Shown: in pieces, positions 48,887 to 59,585 of the stretch
Numbering within the stretch: position 1 is the stretch's first letter
Layout: every line of letters starts with the position of its first letter
Assembly (NCBI GenBank): GCA_946800325.1
Contig: OX326959.1
Location: forward strand, 5,662,501 to 5,726,500
Direction of reading: 5' to 3'
Source of the DNA: Luzula sylvatica
Taxonomy: Eukaryota > Streptophyta > Magnoliopsida > Poales > Juncaceae
DNA length: 64,000 nt
Program-made: the position numbers and the translations under genes
Notes under the pieces: generated by a model
The model's input: the letters and a program-made list of their open reading frames with translations, nothing else
What the model was told of the DNA's origin: nothing
Databases searched by the model: none

Positions 48887-49678
48887 CTAATTCTCATCGA
48901 CAAAATCCTCGAAGAGTCCAAAAAATCCAAATCCTTCCTGAAATGGACCCACCTGTTTTATAAGGGCATACATGATAATTCGATGGATTTTACCTTTTAG
49001 TCCTTGAAGAGTTTTGCGGAAGCGATTCTGTGTTGACTAAATAATCCAATTTGAAAATACAAATTGACTAAATTAATGAACTGGTATAGATTTAACAAAT
49101 TGACTCGTAACACACCTTTATCTGAAAATATAGATTAATAAATAACCCTGTATTGCATACTCTTCTGGTACAAATTTACGAACAACACACAAATTTGATC
49201 AAAAGAGGAAGAATTGCACGAAAAACCTGAATACTTGAAATCACAAAAGGGGGTTTAGAAAAAATTCAAAGCATCAGAAATATGAATCAGTATGAGAAAC
49301 CAGCAACTAAGCAGAGTCAACCCTAGAAAAGAACGAGAGAGAAAGAAATTACAAGCTAAGAGAGACAGATAGATAGAGAGAAACGAGCACTACAATCCAT
49401 GAAAGACAACATGAGAATTCAAAGATCAAGAGCTGTCAGAGGATTAAGCGAAGAAGAGGAGGAGATTCTCCATTTTCGTCTCCAGGAGGAGCAGCCAGAA
49501 GCAAGCGAAGAGAGGAGGAGAAAGATAACGGATGCAAAAAAAGTAAACGGGTAATATTATCGGGTCCGTATTTTTTTTCCTGTGCCAGCATGTCCGCCAA
49601 CGTGGTATGCCACGTCAGAATCGGTACAAAATCAAGATATAACTTCTAGGTGCCTACCTTTTCAAAATGATATACTCC

Positions 49679-49933
49679 TAGGGGTGTCAACGGGGCGGAT
49701 ATTGTCCGAACTGATCCGAACCGTATCCGAAGAAATATATCCGCATCCGGATGAAACCGGATCCGGAACCGTATTCGTTATTACGGGTATGGATCCAGAT
49801 CTAGGAGCTAATTTTTTTGATGGATCCGAATACTATCCGGATCCGAATAAAATTTGTAAACGGATAATCGTTTTGTTGAAATCATAATCAAAATCATAAT
49901 AATACCTAATGGACAATAATTATATTTTAATTC

Positions 49934-49937
<4 letters not shown>
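49679..49937. mobile_element. Truncated TAGGGGTGTCAA-family MITE (left arm only)
   Basis: Starts TAGGGGTGTCAACGGGGCGG, with the same ATTGTCCGAACTGATCCGAA and GGATCCGG iterations as 41096-41721. It lies just outside the right TSD of the MULE-like element. No right arm was found: the sequence runs into the (AT)n tract. Confidence 0.65.

Positions 49938-49989
<52 letters not shown>
49938..49989. repeat. (AT)n microsatellite
   Basis: About 26 AT units. Confidence 0.97.
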
Positions 49990-49990
<1 letters not shown>

Positions 49991-50371
49991 GAAAATGACA
50001 ATCTCGACTTTTAAAAATAGAGACCATGTCACAATTGATTCTCGTATATATTGGACATTTGGGCCCCATGTTACACCGTTATATATCTCCAATATTTATA
50101 TTATTGAGAATAAATAAATATCAGAATACATATCATATTTCTTTATTAAATTTTGGAAAAACATTTTTTCTTTAAAAGCAAATTTATACCTATTAAAAAA
50201 TATTCAAATTTTGTTAAGTGATATATCTAATAGTATTTTATTTCGCAAATAAAAATCTTATTTACAAAAATATTTTATACAAGAAATTATTACGATTTAG
50301 TATGAGTATGAGTTATATTTTCATTGTGTTAATTTGAAATATCATATTACATTATTTTATAATATATTTAT
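49990..50371. other. Intergenic, no gene seen
   Basis: AT-rich flank of the solo LTR. Confidence 0.4.
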
Positions 50372-50738
50372 ACATTATGTTTTAATTGTTGGTTCAAATT
50401 TCCTTGGATTTGATTATCTCAAAATAATGTCGATACCACTAATCTATTTGTGAGAGTAACATTTATAGAGATAGAAGACGTAACCCGCAAAAGGATCAAA
50501 AGAAGAATCAAGATGTCGCAAGTCAAGACGGTGAAGAAACGATGGCACGAAAACGCATGATCAAATGAAGATATCAAGACATCGAAGATTCCGCAAGTTG
50601 GGGTATCACACAAATCACCAAAACAATTTATAGGTATCCCTAAACTTGTTTATGAATTATTAAGCTCAAAATTAGTCAAAGAAATATATTCGAAATCCAT
50701 CAAAAAGATGAAATAACAAATGAGGCTGCCAGAAATAT

Positions 50739-51295
50739 GTCCGTTATAACGAACCATCAATGTCCGTTGTAACGGACCTTCTCGTCCTCTTCAAGAATGA
50801 CAAACACAGTATAGTCCGTTACAACGGATTCACCAGTCCGTTGTAACGGACACCCACCAAGCGTTGTAACGAAAGTTTCACCGTTACAACGCTAACTAAT
50901 GCCAACTTGAAGAAAAGTCACAAAACTATGTCCCTTGTAACGGACCACTATGTCCGTTGTAACGGACATTGATCTCACTTCAGTATACCAAATATTACTC
51001 CATGTCTGTTGTAACGGAATAATCAATCCGTTGTAACGGACAAACACCAACCGTTGTAACGGAATAATCTTCGTTATAACGGATATATAAAACAAACCTG
51101 AAGTGAGGTCATAGTTGAATGTCCGTTGTAACGGACTGTGTAGTTCGTTATAACGAACTCTTAATTCATGAACTCCGTTATAACAGACCTTATTTCCGTA
51201 GTAACGGACTATGAAAAATACGAATATATTGGCCGTAACAGCTAGTTTGACTTTTGGTCCGTTGTAACGGACTACATGTCCGTTATAACGGACTG
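50739..51295. promoter_or_regulatory. Array of 18 imperfect GTCCGTTGTAACGGAC palindromes
   Basis: Eighteen copies in about 560 bp. Variants include GTCCGTTATAACGGAC, AGTTCGTTATAACGAACT, CCGTTACAACG and GTCCCTTGTAACGGAC. Each carries two opposed CCGTTR/YAACGG half-sites, matching the plant MYB core (CNGTTR) and the AACGG core of mitosis-specific (MSA) elements. Spacing is irregular and the intervening DNA is unrelated, so this is not a simple tandem repeat. The last copy ends about 40 bp before the LTR TATA box. Confidence 0.85.
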
Positions 51296-51333
51296 TGCCG
51301 AAAAAGCAAGATAAGGGAAGGGTCTATGTGTTC

Positions 51334-51340
51334 TATAAAT
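51334..51340 (+). promoter_or_regulatory. TATA box of the solo LTR
   Basis: TATAAAT in TTCTATAAATAGAACTC, followed about 25-30 bp later by a pyrimidine-rich start region (TCATTCTCTCTCATCATC). Confidence 0.7.
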
Positions 51341-51725
51341 AGAACTCTTCCCTCATTCTCTCTCATCATCTCAACTAATATATTTTCCCAATCAAAAGAG
51401 AGAATCCTAGCTTTAAATCTTGAGCTTAATCATCTAAACATTCTTAGAGATTATTAGATCTACGTTCGAATCCACTACTAAACGATTCCCAACTTGCGTG
51501 ACCGATCACGACTAGTTCGTTAGTAGTAAATTGTAATAGGCTAGTTACTAATTGTAAAGCCCGCCATTGATTGATAAATTCGTGTAAATCGATCAAGGCA
51601 AACCGTGTAATTGTTTGAGTTGGGTATTCAATCGAAAGCCGAAAAGGCGCAAGGGAACCCCGGAGACGTAGGTACTTGCAATCAATCGAGTCGGTTGATT
51701 GAGCAAGTAGCAGGTGAGTTAAAGC

Positions 51726-52402
51726 CAGTGTTCTGGAAATCGGCCTTGGCGGCCGATTAATCACCGATTAATCGGTAGTCGAGGGTCCGCCGTCGAGATA
51801 AACCCTTGGCGTTTTGTGCTTGGCGGATTTCCGCTAAGCGGCCGCCAAGGGTCCGCCAAGACCGCCAAGCCACCGCCGAGCCGATTTTTAGATGTGTACA
51901 GTTTTTTTTTTTTTTTTTTAAATTTTTTTTTTTGAATTACCAACGGGTCCATAGTCTAGTTGGTTGAATGTGAAGTACAAAAAATCATATATTATAAGAG
52001 GTTGTGGGATACTATTCAAAATAATGATCGTTTTTATTATGGATTGCCAATGAATTTCCATTGACATCAAAAATGAAAACGATCGTTTGTCGGATACTAT
52101 TCAAAAAAATATATTTGGACTAAATTTTTTCATATTTTTAATATTATTTATATATATATATTATTATTATTATTTGAGTTTATGTTAGTTTAGTGACGTA
52201 GTGTATTTTGTTACTTAAATTATTTAAAACTTATTAAAAAAACTGTGATTTGTAATTTTGTTTAATTAATTTAAATATTAAATATAAAAAAATAAAAATC
52301 CGCCGAGGTCCGCCGAGATTCCCGATTAATCCCGATTAATCATCCTTGGCGCTTGATGGTCGTCTGCCGACCAGCGAGCGTCGAGCGATTTCTGGAACAT
52401 TG
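51726..52402. mobile_element. hAT-type element with perfect 8-bp TSD, inside the LTR
   Basis: Starts CAGTGTTCTGGAAATCG and ends CGATTTCTGGAACATTG, flanked by GTTAAAGC at 51718-51725 and 52403-52410. Ends of CARTG type with an 8-bp TSD fit hAT. Arms iterate CGATTAATC, CCGCCAAG and GGCGG words; the middle is AT-rich. No transposase. Confidence 0.88.
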
Positions 52403-52848
52403 GTTAAAGCTACAAAACAACCACCTACCGAACTCCGTAAACAAATATCGCGTGTTATTTGTTTCGGTATTGTATTTCTTTCTTTAATTTATTTACGCTT
52501 CCGCACAAAATTGTAATTGTATCCATTACCGCGAAAATTAGACCGTAGGACTTCCTATTCACCCCCCTCCAGGTTAGAATTAAACAACATTAATATTCTC
52601 AATTATTAATAATATTTAAAAACAATTTGCAATATTTTTTATCATTCTTATAATATTTGTAAAACTAAATGATATTTTACAACATTTGCATTTTGTCTAC
52701 AAATTGGTAATGATATTTAGCACGGTGCTCGTAACTAATTCGTAGAAAACCGCAAATAATTTTAAATATTTATAATATTTTCTTGTGTACAAAGTTTTTT
52801 TTTGAAAATAAGATTTTTATTTGCGAATAAAATACTATTAGATATCAT

Positions 52849-53323
52849 CTATGTTGCGCGGATACTTCAAAAATCAAGCCGTATCGGATACCGTATCGGA
52901 TACCGATACTCGTCTGATACTCCACGTGACATATCCGAATATTTTATTTTAAAATAATAACGGATACTTTCCGGATACTTCCGGATACTTGTCGAATACT
53001 TCTAACGTATAAATAAATGTACTTAAAAAATAAAAATTAAAAAATTGAGATCGAAATATATGAGTAATCATATACGTTAATAACTAAATATAATAAACGT
53101 TTACTTAATAGGAAGTTATTTTTGTAAAAACAAACATTTAATATATTTTATGTCAAATATATAATATATAAAAATATTAAATATATAATTATAATTAATA
53201 AAATAATAAAACTTATATATAATAGACGTATCGTAGTATTCTGTGTTTTTTTTTTACTATGTCGTATCGCCGTATCTGTATCGTGTCGGATTCGATACAC
53301 ATATCCGTATCCGTGCAACATAG
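52849..53323. mobile_element. hAT-type MITE, CTATGTTG family, copy 2
   Basis: Starts CTATGTTGCGCGGATACTTC, ends GTATCCGTGCAACATAG, flanked by GATATCAT at 52841-52848 and 53324-53331 (perfect 8 bp). Arms iterate CCGTATCGGATAC. Orientation is opposite to 16955-17488, judging by the GCGGATACTTC end. Confidence 0.87.
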
Positions 53324-53331
53324 GATATCAT

Positions 53332-53618
53332 TCTATAAAATATGAATATTTTTTATAAACACATCTTTATTTTTCACAAAAAATAATAATGAAATATAAT
53401 ATACATATTTTGATATTTATTTTTTCTTCAATAAGTATAATCAATTGTGACGTGGTCGTCGAGATTGTTGTTTTCTAAATTTCACAAAACCATTCTTGTA
53501 ATTTGTAAAAGTTTCCCTTTTCTTTTTCGTTTTCAATATATGCAATATACGTAGGGCGTAAGAACCTACTATATTTTCTTCCAAAAAAAAAAAGTTCCCA
53601 TATTTGATTTCCCCCCCC

Positions 53619-53656
<38 letters not shown>

Positions 53657-54012
53657 TGCCTCCTTTACTGATATTCTACTTGTATTTTGGGTCTCTTTCG
53701 ATTTTCACTGGGTCCACCACAGACCCAAACAATTATGCAATTTTAATGGGCGGGTAATCGAGTCTCACAGATCCAAATTCAGCATATGGGCGTCGCGGGT
53801 ACTCTATCCGCCAATTTCACCAAGCTTTCCAATTTGGGATTCCAAGACAACAAATTTAGGGCCAAATTGCCCTTTTAAAGTCCATACTTTTAGTTATAGT
53901 AATTACCCAATTTGTTGGGCAGATTTATCAGACTCGACAGCATAGGTAAACTTAAGCCTTAATGGATGCGGGTTCGTGGGTCCAATACCCAATTTGTTGG
54001 GCAAATTACCCA
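53332..54012. other. Intergenic with CT/CA microsatellite, no gene seen
   Basis: (CT)n then (CA)n at about 53621-53656. An open frame over it (53604-53945) is not recognised. ACCCAATTTGTTGGGCA is repeated at 53906 and 53988, and GGGCAAATTACCC follows. Confidence 0.4.
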
Positions 54013-54020
54013 ATCATATC

Positions 54021-54569
54021 TAGGAATGTCAACGGAGCGGGTCGGGTTCGGATAAACCTTCTCCGTATCCGAACCCGAATTTTTTGGTATTATTCAAATC
54101 CGAACAAAAAATATCTGCGGATAAAAAATCATACCCGAATCTCAACCCGCGGGTAACGGGTATATCCGAATCCGAATCCGTTATCCGAATATGACCAATT
54201 CAAAATCTAAAAGAAAAATATAAAAAATTATTATACAAATACGTAAAATTATCAACAATTTTAAATACATAAAACAAACAAATTGTACAAAATACACTAA
54301 AATTCAAATATTACAAATAATTAATCTGTAAAACATCACAAATTTTCATATCATTGGATATTTTCGGATATTTTTCGGACATTTCTCGGGTATTTTTCGG
54401 GTTCGGGTATATCCGCGGGCAAAAATTTATCTCCGTACCAGAACACGAACTCGGAACATGTATTTTTTCGGGTAGTACCCAACCCATGGGTATTTTTTCG
54501 GATATTACCCGCCCCGTTCGGGTCGGGTATCTGCGGGTTCAAGTTTTATCCGACCCATTGACATTCCTA
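54021..54569. mobile_element. hAT-type MITE, TAGGRRTGTCAA family, copy 2
   Basis: Starts TAGGAATGTCAACGGAGCGG, ends CCCATTGACATTCCTA, flanked by ATCATATC at 54013-54020 and 54570-54577 (perfect 8 bp). Arms iterate TATCCGAACCCG and GGATATTTTTCGG; the centre is AT-rich. Confidence 0.87.
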
Positions 54570-54577
54570 ATCATATC

Positions 54578-55214
54578 TAATTATGCTTAGACTCTCTTAC
54601 AATAAGTTCACGCGAACCATGAATGGAGGGATGCTTGTAATCCGGGTTGGCCCATGTGTAAGGTTCATGAATTTCGAATTTTTTATCCAAAATTTTAAAG
54701 AAGATTGATATTTATTGCATTTATAAATTAGTGCAATTATCTTTCATAAATATATATTGGAATTGAGAAATATAAAAATGACATATAATAATAATAATAA
54801 TAATAAAACATTTTTTACATATTTGGCGACGAATATTATTTTTTGGATGCAGATTTAAAATCACGGACATCGTTAAAATAAAAAAAATGCACGCATAATT
54901 TGATTTATTTATATTTCAAAATTTATTATATTTGATTATTCATAATATTAAAAGAAATTGCATGATTAAGAAAAAATAATAACACTAATGAGTATAATAA
55001 ATAACAACCAAAATAACTAGGGTTGCAAAGATCCAAAATAAAATAAAATTTCTCTTAGTTAAGTCATGTTAGATTTTGTAATAGCATCGTCCAAATTTTA
55101 ATGGGTCTAGACTTCTGGCAGGACATTATTTAAGCACATTTGAAGTTTGTACTCGTTCATCTTCTTACTTCTTGTGCATAATAAGATAGATTAACTTGGC
55201 CACTTCAGTCAAAC
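54578..55214. other. Intergenic, no gene seen
   Basis: AT-rich, with a short (ATA)n run near 54788. Nothing else. Confidence 0.4.
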
Positions 55215-55576
55215 GCCATCCTCTAATATCATATGATATATTGATATGATTTTCGTGCGACTACGATATCATACGATTTTGAAACTAATATGATATATGA
55301 TACCATGTGATTTTTATATGATTATGATATGATATAATTTTTTATACGATCATATTATGATATGATTTTATATATGACTGTAATATATAATATGATGTTA
55401 ATACGATATGAAACAAAATAAATAATGATGTTTTGGAAACAACCGGGATAAAAACACGAGTAAGAAAATAAATAGGAAAGTATAGAAAAATGAATTTGAA
55501 TTTAAATAAGATATTAAATATTAAATATTAAATTAGTATATGTTATATTTTGCCATAATTTGCTAGAGAGGCTAAT

Positions 55577-55836
55577 GCTGCACGAGGCATACCCCCCATC
55601 TCTCTCTCACATCCTTGATGACATAAATATGATTTAACACCTTAAAAATTAATATTTTAATTCATGATTTAACATCTTAATTATATGTTCAATCATAAAT
55701 TAAAATAATTAAACTATAAATTAAAATGTTAAGTCATGTTTTTGTGTGTTAATTTTGAAGATGTTAAATCATATCCACGGCATCAAGGAAGTTGGGGAGA
55801 TAAGTATTAGGGAGTGTACATCACTACTCGTGGCGG
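55577..55836. mobile_element. MITE related to 15267-15509, diverged
   Basis: Shares ATCCTTGATGACATA, GATTTAACAYCTTAA, GTTAAGTCATGTTTTTGTGT and GTGTACATCACTACTC with that MITE, in the same arrangement. TSD not resolved. Confidence 0.55.
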
Positions 55837-56360
55837 ATATAGTCATATCCAACTTCCGCAATTACCAGGTATGACAATAACAATATGATATGTTATTTGT
55901 TATATTTTTCGTGAAATGATATTATATCTCAAACATTAGTATATAACGATGTTTATATATGTATTAATGTATGGTAAAAAATATTGGGATTCAACATTTA
56001 AGAGCATCCAAATCGTCACCGAAAATCCCTCCAAGAACCTATATTCATTGAATGAGACATAACAAACAATATGTAGTGAGAGATTGTGGGTTCGAGTCTC
56101 ATGTGCATCAATGGATGGAGGACCACCGAACCTTCTCCATTTACTCGTTTTTTTTAGATTCATCGAATGAACCGTACTAAGAGATGGTGTGTGCATAATA
56201 CTTTTTCGTGAGTTTTAAATATGATGTCGAATCTTTTCTCGACTTCTTCTTGGCCGCGTTAAATTTTCTTTATTGAAAAGAGACTGTGAGTTCACGAAAA
56301 CACGTCTTTTCATGGGATTTCTCGAGATGTTATAGTGACTCGTTGATTTTATTTCCTAAA

Positions 56361-56362
<2 letters not shown>

Positions 56363-56437
<75 letters not shown>
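56363..56437. repeat. (CT)n microsatellite
   Basis: About 37 CT units, expanded at a place where copy 1 has only a few CT units (14845-14865). Confidence 0.96.
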
Positions 56438-56439
<2 letters not shown>

Positions 56440-56489
56440 AATTTGACTGATAAAAATCCTAGATAATTTGCAAATGAAAAATGTTGTAT

Positions 56490-57720
56490 GCCCCCCTAAT
56501 ATCTGGACCGACGGTCGTAGCCGTGTTTCCTACAAGTATTTCGGTAATGTAATAACGTCCGATATTACGTATTTAACAAACAAGTAAGCACATTTCCATA
56601 AAGGTTGCCAAATAAATTAAAAATTAGCCTTAAAATTTGTAACCAACATGTAGGTATGATATGCCTTTCGCACCTTTCGTTGGAGTCAATCATCATGGGC
56701 AGTCAATTTAGCTCGCAACCCCGGACCCCGCGCAGCGGAAGTTAGGGCTCGATCCGGTTCCCAAAACCCGAGATCACGCCTTGACTTCGAGAGTACGATG
56801 CATATAAAGATAAACGATTACCGGTGTGCAATTGATCACACACGAAGAGCCACAATTTGCGTGCTCCTCTACTCATATTCACCGTGAGTCGTAGCACCTC
56901 GGTTGCGGATGCACCTGCCTAGACGATACATCGGCGAACTTACTTGATCGCGTTTGATTCTCTAAACCGAGAAAACACCTTTTCTCTTTCTCTCTTTCTC
57001 TGCGCACTATTTCAACAACTTGATAAGAGTCTCTATAATTTCAAGACTGCATTAGATTCATGATTAACTTATTAGAGGAGAGAGAAACATCATATATATA
57101 CTACATAGGATAAGAATGAGCCAAAATGTATGTATAATTATTATATACATTTTCAAACATAAAACTGCATGCACCCTTTCAGTATTCTGTTGAAACGAAA
57201 TCGTTAAATCATTCCAACCGACTTTAAACCTTCACGAAAGTTGTAGATAATCTTATTATATTTCCAACCCAATTTTGCCCAGCCCAATTGAAGTTCGGAT
57301 GCGAAAGTTATGACAGTTTTACTAACTGTATGTCAAAATGTCGAATCCTTTCGGTATTCCATTAAAACAAAAAATGATAAATCGCTCAAATGAAATATAT
57401 TTTTTTCATGAAAGTTCTAGATAAACTAATTATCTAACCAACCCAATTTGAACCATTCAAATTGGAGTTGTTATCTGAAAGTTATGTCAGTTTTACTAAA
57501 ACTGTTTAAACTGCATTTTCTGATTTTCTTAATAAAACCGTTTCTTATCAATTTAACTATGTATATCCAATATACATATGTGCATTTAATATACACATTA
57601 TTTATGCCCATGAATGCGTGCATTCTTTGGTCCTTATACGTACTATTTTACCGTTGATCCAAAACTGTATTTCCTTCACCTTGTTTGCAGACGAATGCAC
57701 AAAAACATACGAATGACTTT
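56490..57720. other. Unclassified repeat-like stretch, possible LTR fragment
   Basis: GCGCAGCGGAAGTTAGGGCTC and nearby GC-rich words look like plant Copia LTR sequence read in reverse. The remainder is AT-rich, with two similar modules starting CGGTATTCYRTTRAAACRAAA (57179 and 57348) followed by related text. No boundaries could be set. Confidence 0.3.
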
Positions 57721-57750
57721 TCAATACATTCCTTGACTGTATGAATAGAG

Positions 57751-57784
<34 letters not shown>
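57751..57784. repeat. 34-base poly-C run
   Basis: Thirty-four consecutive C in an AT-rich region. The minus-strand sequence next to it is open and reads KAIEIAEHIAADLSVIIAG, not recognised. Real length is uncertain because such runs slip in sequencing. Confidence 0.85.
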
Positions 57785-57785
<1 letters not shown>

Positions 57786-58119
57786 CAATTATCACTGATA
57801 AGTCAGCCGCAATATGTTCCGCTATCTCGATTGCTTTTCCACAAGCTCGTCTTTGCTTTTGTTTGTGACATACAATGAAAAAACTCCCTGTCAAGGCCGG
57901 TTCCGGAGATAACAAGGATTTCTTCATATCAAGGATATTTATTTTGAGCTAATAAATTCTGACTTTTTAATCATAGCAAATTTTAACAATGTTAGTTATT
58001 ATTTCATTAAGGTCTGTGAATTAGTCTATGACACATCAGAAGTAGAGTTGTTCGATAAATGATGGCATAAATTAATCTAAAACACAAAAAACTCCGGCAG
58101 TCTAAAATGGCTTGAACAT

Positions 58120-58941
58120 ATGTTTACCATACAGACTCATTGGGTTCTTCTTTTATGTGCGCAAGCATTTATGGGCTGGAATATCAACCACTCAGAGAAG
58201 CGAGTCAATGATTTCTTTTTTGATGGTTACGTCAATGCCTCCACATCTTTAAGGGATTTTGCTAACAAATATGAACTCGCATTGCAAGCAAAATGGGAGA
58301 AAGAGAGATTCGAGAACTTTAACTGCAACGTCCGCGCGCCTTTGCTGGTTTCAACGTTACCGTTTGAGGAACACTTCTCAAATATTTACACCCACCGAAT
58401 ATTCTACTTATTTCAAAACGAGGTCAAGGCTCTAATTGGTTGTCACACAAAGGTTTCGTCTAACGAAGACGGGATCAGCCTTTAGGGGGTTGTCGACACC
58501 GCAGACGGGCAAACCCACCAAGTTCGGTACTGCCCGAGCAAGGCAATGTACTACTGTGGATGTCTCCTTTTCCGGTTCAAGAAACTTGTTTGCCGTCATG
58601 GATTAACCATTTACCGGCAGTTGGACGTCGATGAGCTTCCATCTTGTTATGTTCTTCCTAGATGGCAAAAATACTTCATACAAACACACACCCGATTTCA
58701 AATGAAACCCACTACACTTCATCGTAACATTTGGAATTACGACTCCGTTTATTCGCGCGCTCATGCCTACATGGTCGACATGGTTGAGTGCACGTACCGG
58801 AATGAACCTGCTATTACGAAACTGCTCGACTGGTTCGAGAAGATGGCAATTCATGTAAGTGCAGCTTCCAATACACTCCGTGACGTAGCCGACGAAGAGT
58901 ACCTTATTGCTCGATTGGTTTGCATATATGTATTGATGTAA
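58120..58941 (+). pseudogene. FAR1-related sequence (FRS) / MULE-transposase-like fragment with one in-frame stop
   Basis: FRS proteins are transcription factors derived from MULE transposases. One frame runs from 58120 to 58941, broken only by TAG at 58483-58485. Before the stop it matches the FAR1 segment NDFFFDGYVNASTSLRDFANKY, with LPFEEHFSNIYTHRIFYLFQ beyond. After the stop come the SWIM zinc finger CGC-x9-CRH (YYCGCLLFRFKKLVCRHGLT) and VDELPSCYVLPRWQKYF. Absent here are the N-terminal FAR1 zinc finger and the front of the MULE domain; the part present starts near the SWIM-proximal end. The fragment ends at the right edge of the 2.44 kb insertion. It is a pseudogene or transposase relic, recent enough to hold only one stop. 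Confidence 0.8.
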
Positions 58942-59062
58942 AAAATTACATAAATATATGTACCCTTTTACGGATAAAATTTATCAACTTATATGCAAAA
59001 ATACAGACTGTAATTAAATCACGTCGTTTGTATAATTACAAATGGTTCATATACTATACATG

Positions 59063-59585
59063 TATCGTATCCGACACGATACGGATACGGTGATACACAA
59101 TTTTCAAAAAATTTCGAATACGGATACGGTTATATAATAATTAATTTATTATATTTATGGTATATATAAATAATAAATAATAAATTAATTAAATAACAAA
59201 TTAATAATAATTTCAAATTAAATATCACGACAAAAAAAAATCAACTAAACAATACAAGTATATCATAAACTTATTCTAGAAATATCCTAGAACTAATCTA
59301 GAAGCATCATTATCCTAGAACTAATTTCGAATTATCCTAGGTGTATCGTATATAATTTAATTAAAAATATTATGAACCAAAATATATAATATGCTGAAGT
59401 ATCATAATTGGGGTATCTCAATCGTATCCTCAACCGTATTCTGATAGTAAACCGCGTCGTATCCGGAAAAAAAAAATATTAAAATAATCGAATACGTCAC
59501 GTGGCGTATCCGATACGTATCCGACTCGTATCGCATCCGTATCTGAATCGGATATCCGTCTCAGGATACTTCTGTATTTTTTATG
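59063..59585. mobile_element. CTATGTTG-family MITE without recognisable ends
   Basis: Arms of ATCGTATCCGACACGATACG and CGTGGCGTATCCGATACGTA match 16955-17488 closely, as does the AT-rich centre (TTTAATTAAAAATATTATG). The outer CTATGTT termini and the TSD are missing or mutated. Confidence 0.75.

Larger units (their letters stand above)
44933..49658. mobile_element. MULE-like TIR element carrying two nested insertions
   Basis: About 70-bp TIRs: left GTTAGGTACCTAGAACTTAT then ATCTTGATTTTG, right (complement) GGTAGGCACCTAGAAGTTAT then ATCTTGATTTTG. Both continue to a palindromic TGACGTGGCATGCCA-type core. The element is flanked by TTTTCAAAAT at 44923-44932 and 49659-49668, a 10-bp direct repeat, if eight extra bases are allowed at the left end. 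It hosts the hAT MITE at 45091 and the MULE at 46113. Interior non-nested sequence (48896-49560) has purine-rich gene-like stretches and may be captured DNA. Confidence 0.7.
50378..52586 (+). mobile_element. Solo LTR (probably Copia type)
   Basis: Begins TGTTTTAATTGTTGG and ends AGAATTAAACA, so the ends are TG...CA with a short inverted repeat. Flanked by ACATTA at 50372-50377 and 52587-52592 (6 bp; 5 is usual). Inside, in order: an enhancer-like palindrome array (50739-51295), TATA box CTATAAATAGA at 51334, a CT-rich leader, and near the 3' end CCTATTCACCCCCCTCCAGG, a sequence familiar from plant Copia LTR ends. No gag, pol, primer-binding site or second LTR is present. A hAT element of 677 bp interrupts it. 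Without that insertion the LTR is about 1.5 kb. Confidence 0.72.
55215..56475. repeat. Duplicated block, partial copy 3 (upstream part only)
   Basis: 55215-55560 matches 5480-5790 (CATCCTCTAATATSATATG, CATACGATTTTGAAA, ATGAATTTGAATTTAAATAA, GTTATATTTTGCC). 56190-56280 matches 6080-6170 (TTTTCTCGACTTCTT). 56290-56465 matches 14775-14900. It continues at 58919-59050. More diverged than copies 1 and 2 are from each other. No EXO70 exon was found on its left, where one would be expected, only transposons. Confidence 0.8.
56476..58918. mobile_element. 2.44 kb insertion in block copy 3, flanked by an 8-of-9 bp TSD
   Basis: Flanked by TTTGCAAAT (56467-56475) and TTTGCATAT (58919-58927). Copies 1 and 2 have the uninterrupted site TTTGCAAATATGTATTTATG, so this is an insertion with a defined empty site. 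It contains an unclassified GC-richer part (56490-57000), a poly-C run and a FAR1-related pseudogene. No terminal inverted repeats were seen. A 9-bp duplication and FAR1-type coding suggest MULE ancestry. Confidence 0.6.

Noticed and set aside
50739..51295. CRISPR-like array of regularly spaced palindromes
   Set aside because: Spacing is irregular, spacers are not of constant length, copies are degenerate, and the setting is a plant LTR.
56490..57720. A solo LTR with ends TGTATG and CATAC
   Set aside because: Only four of five flanking bases could match and the terminal repeat is six bases. It is too weak to call.
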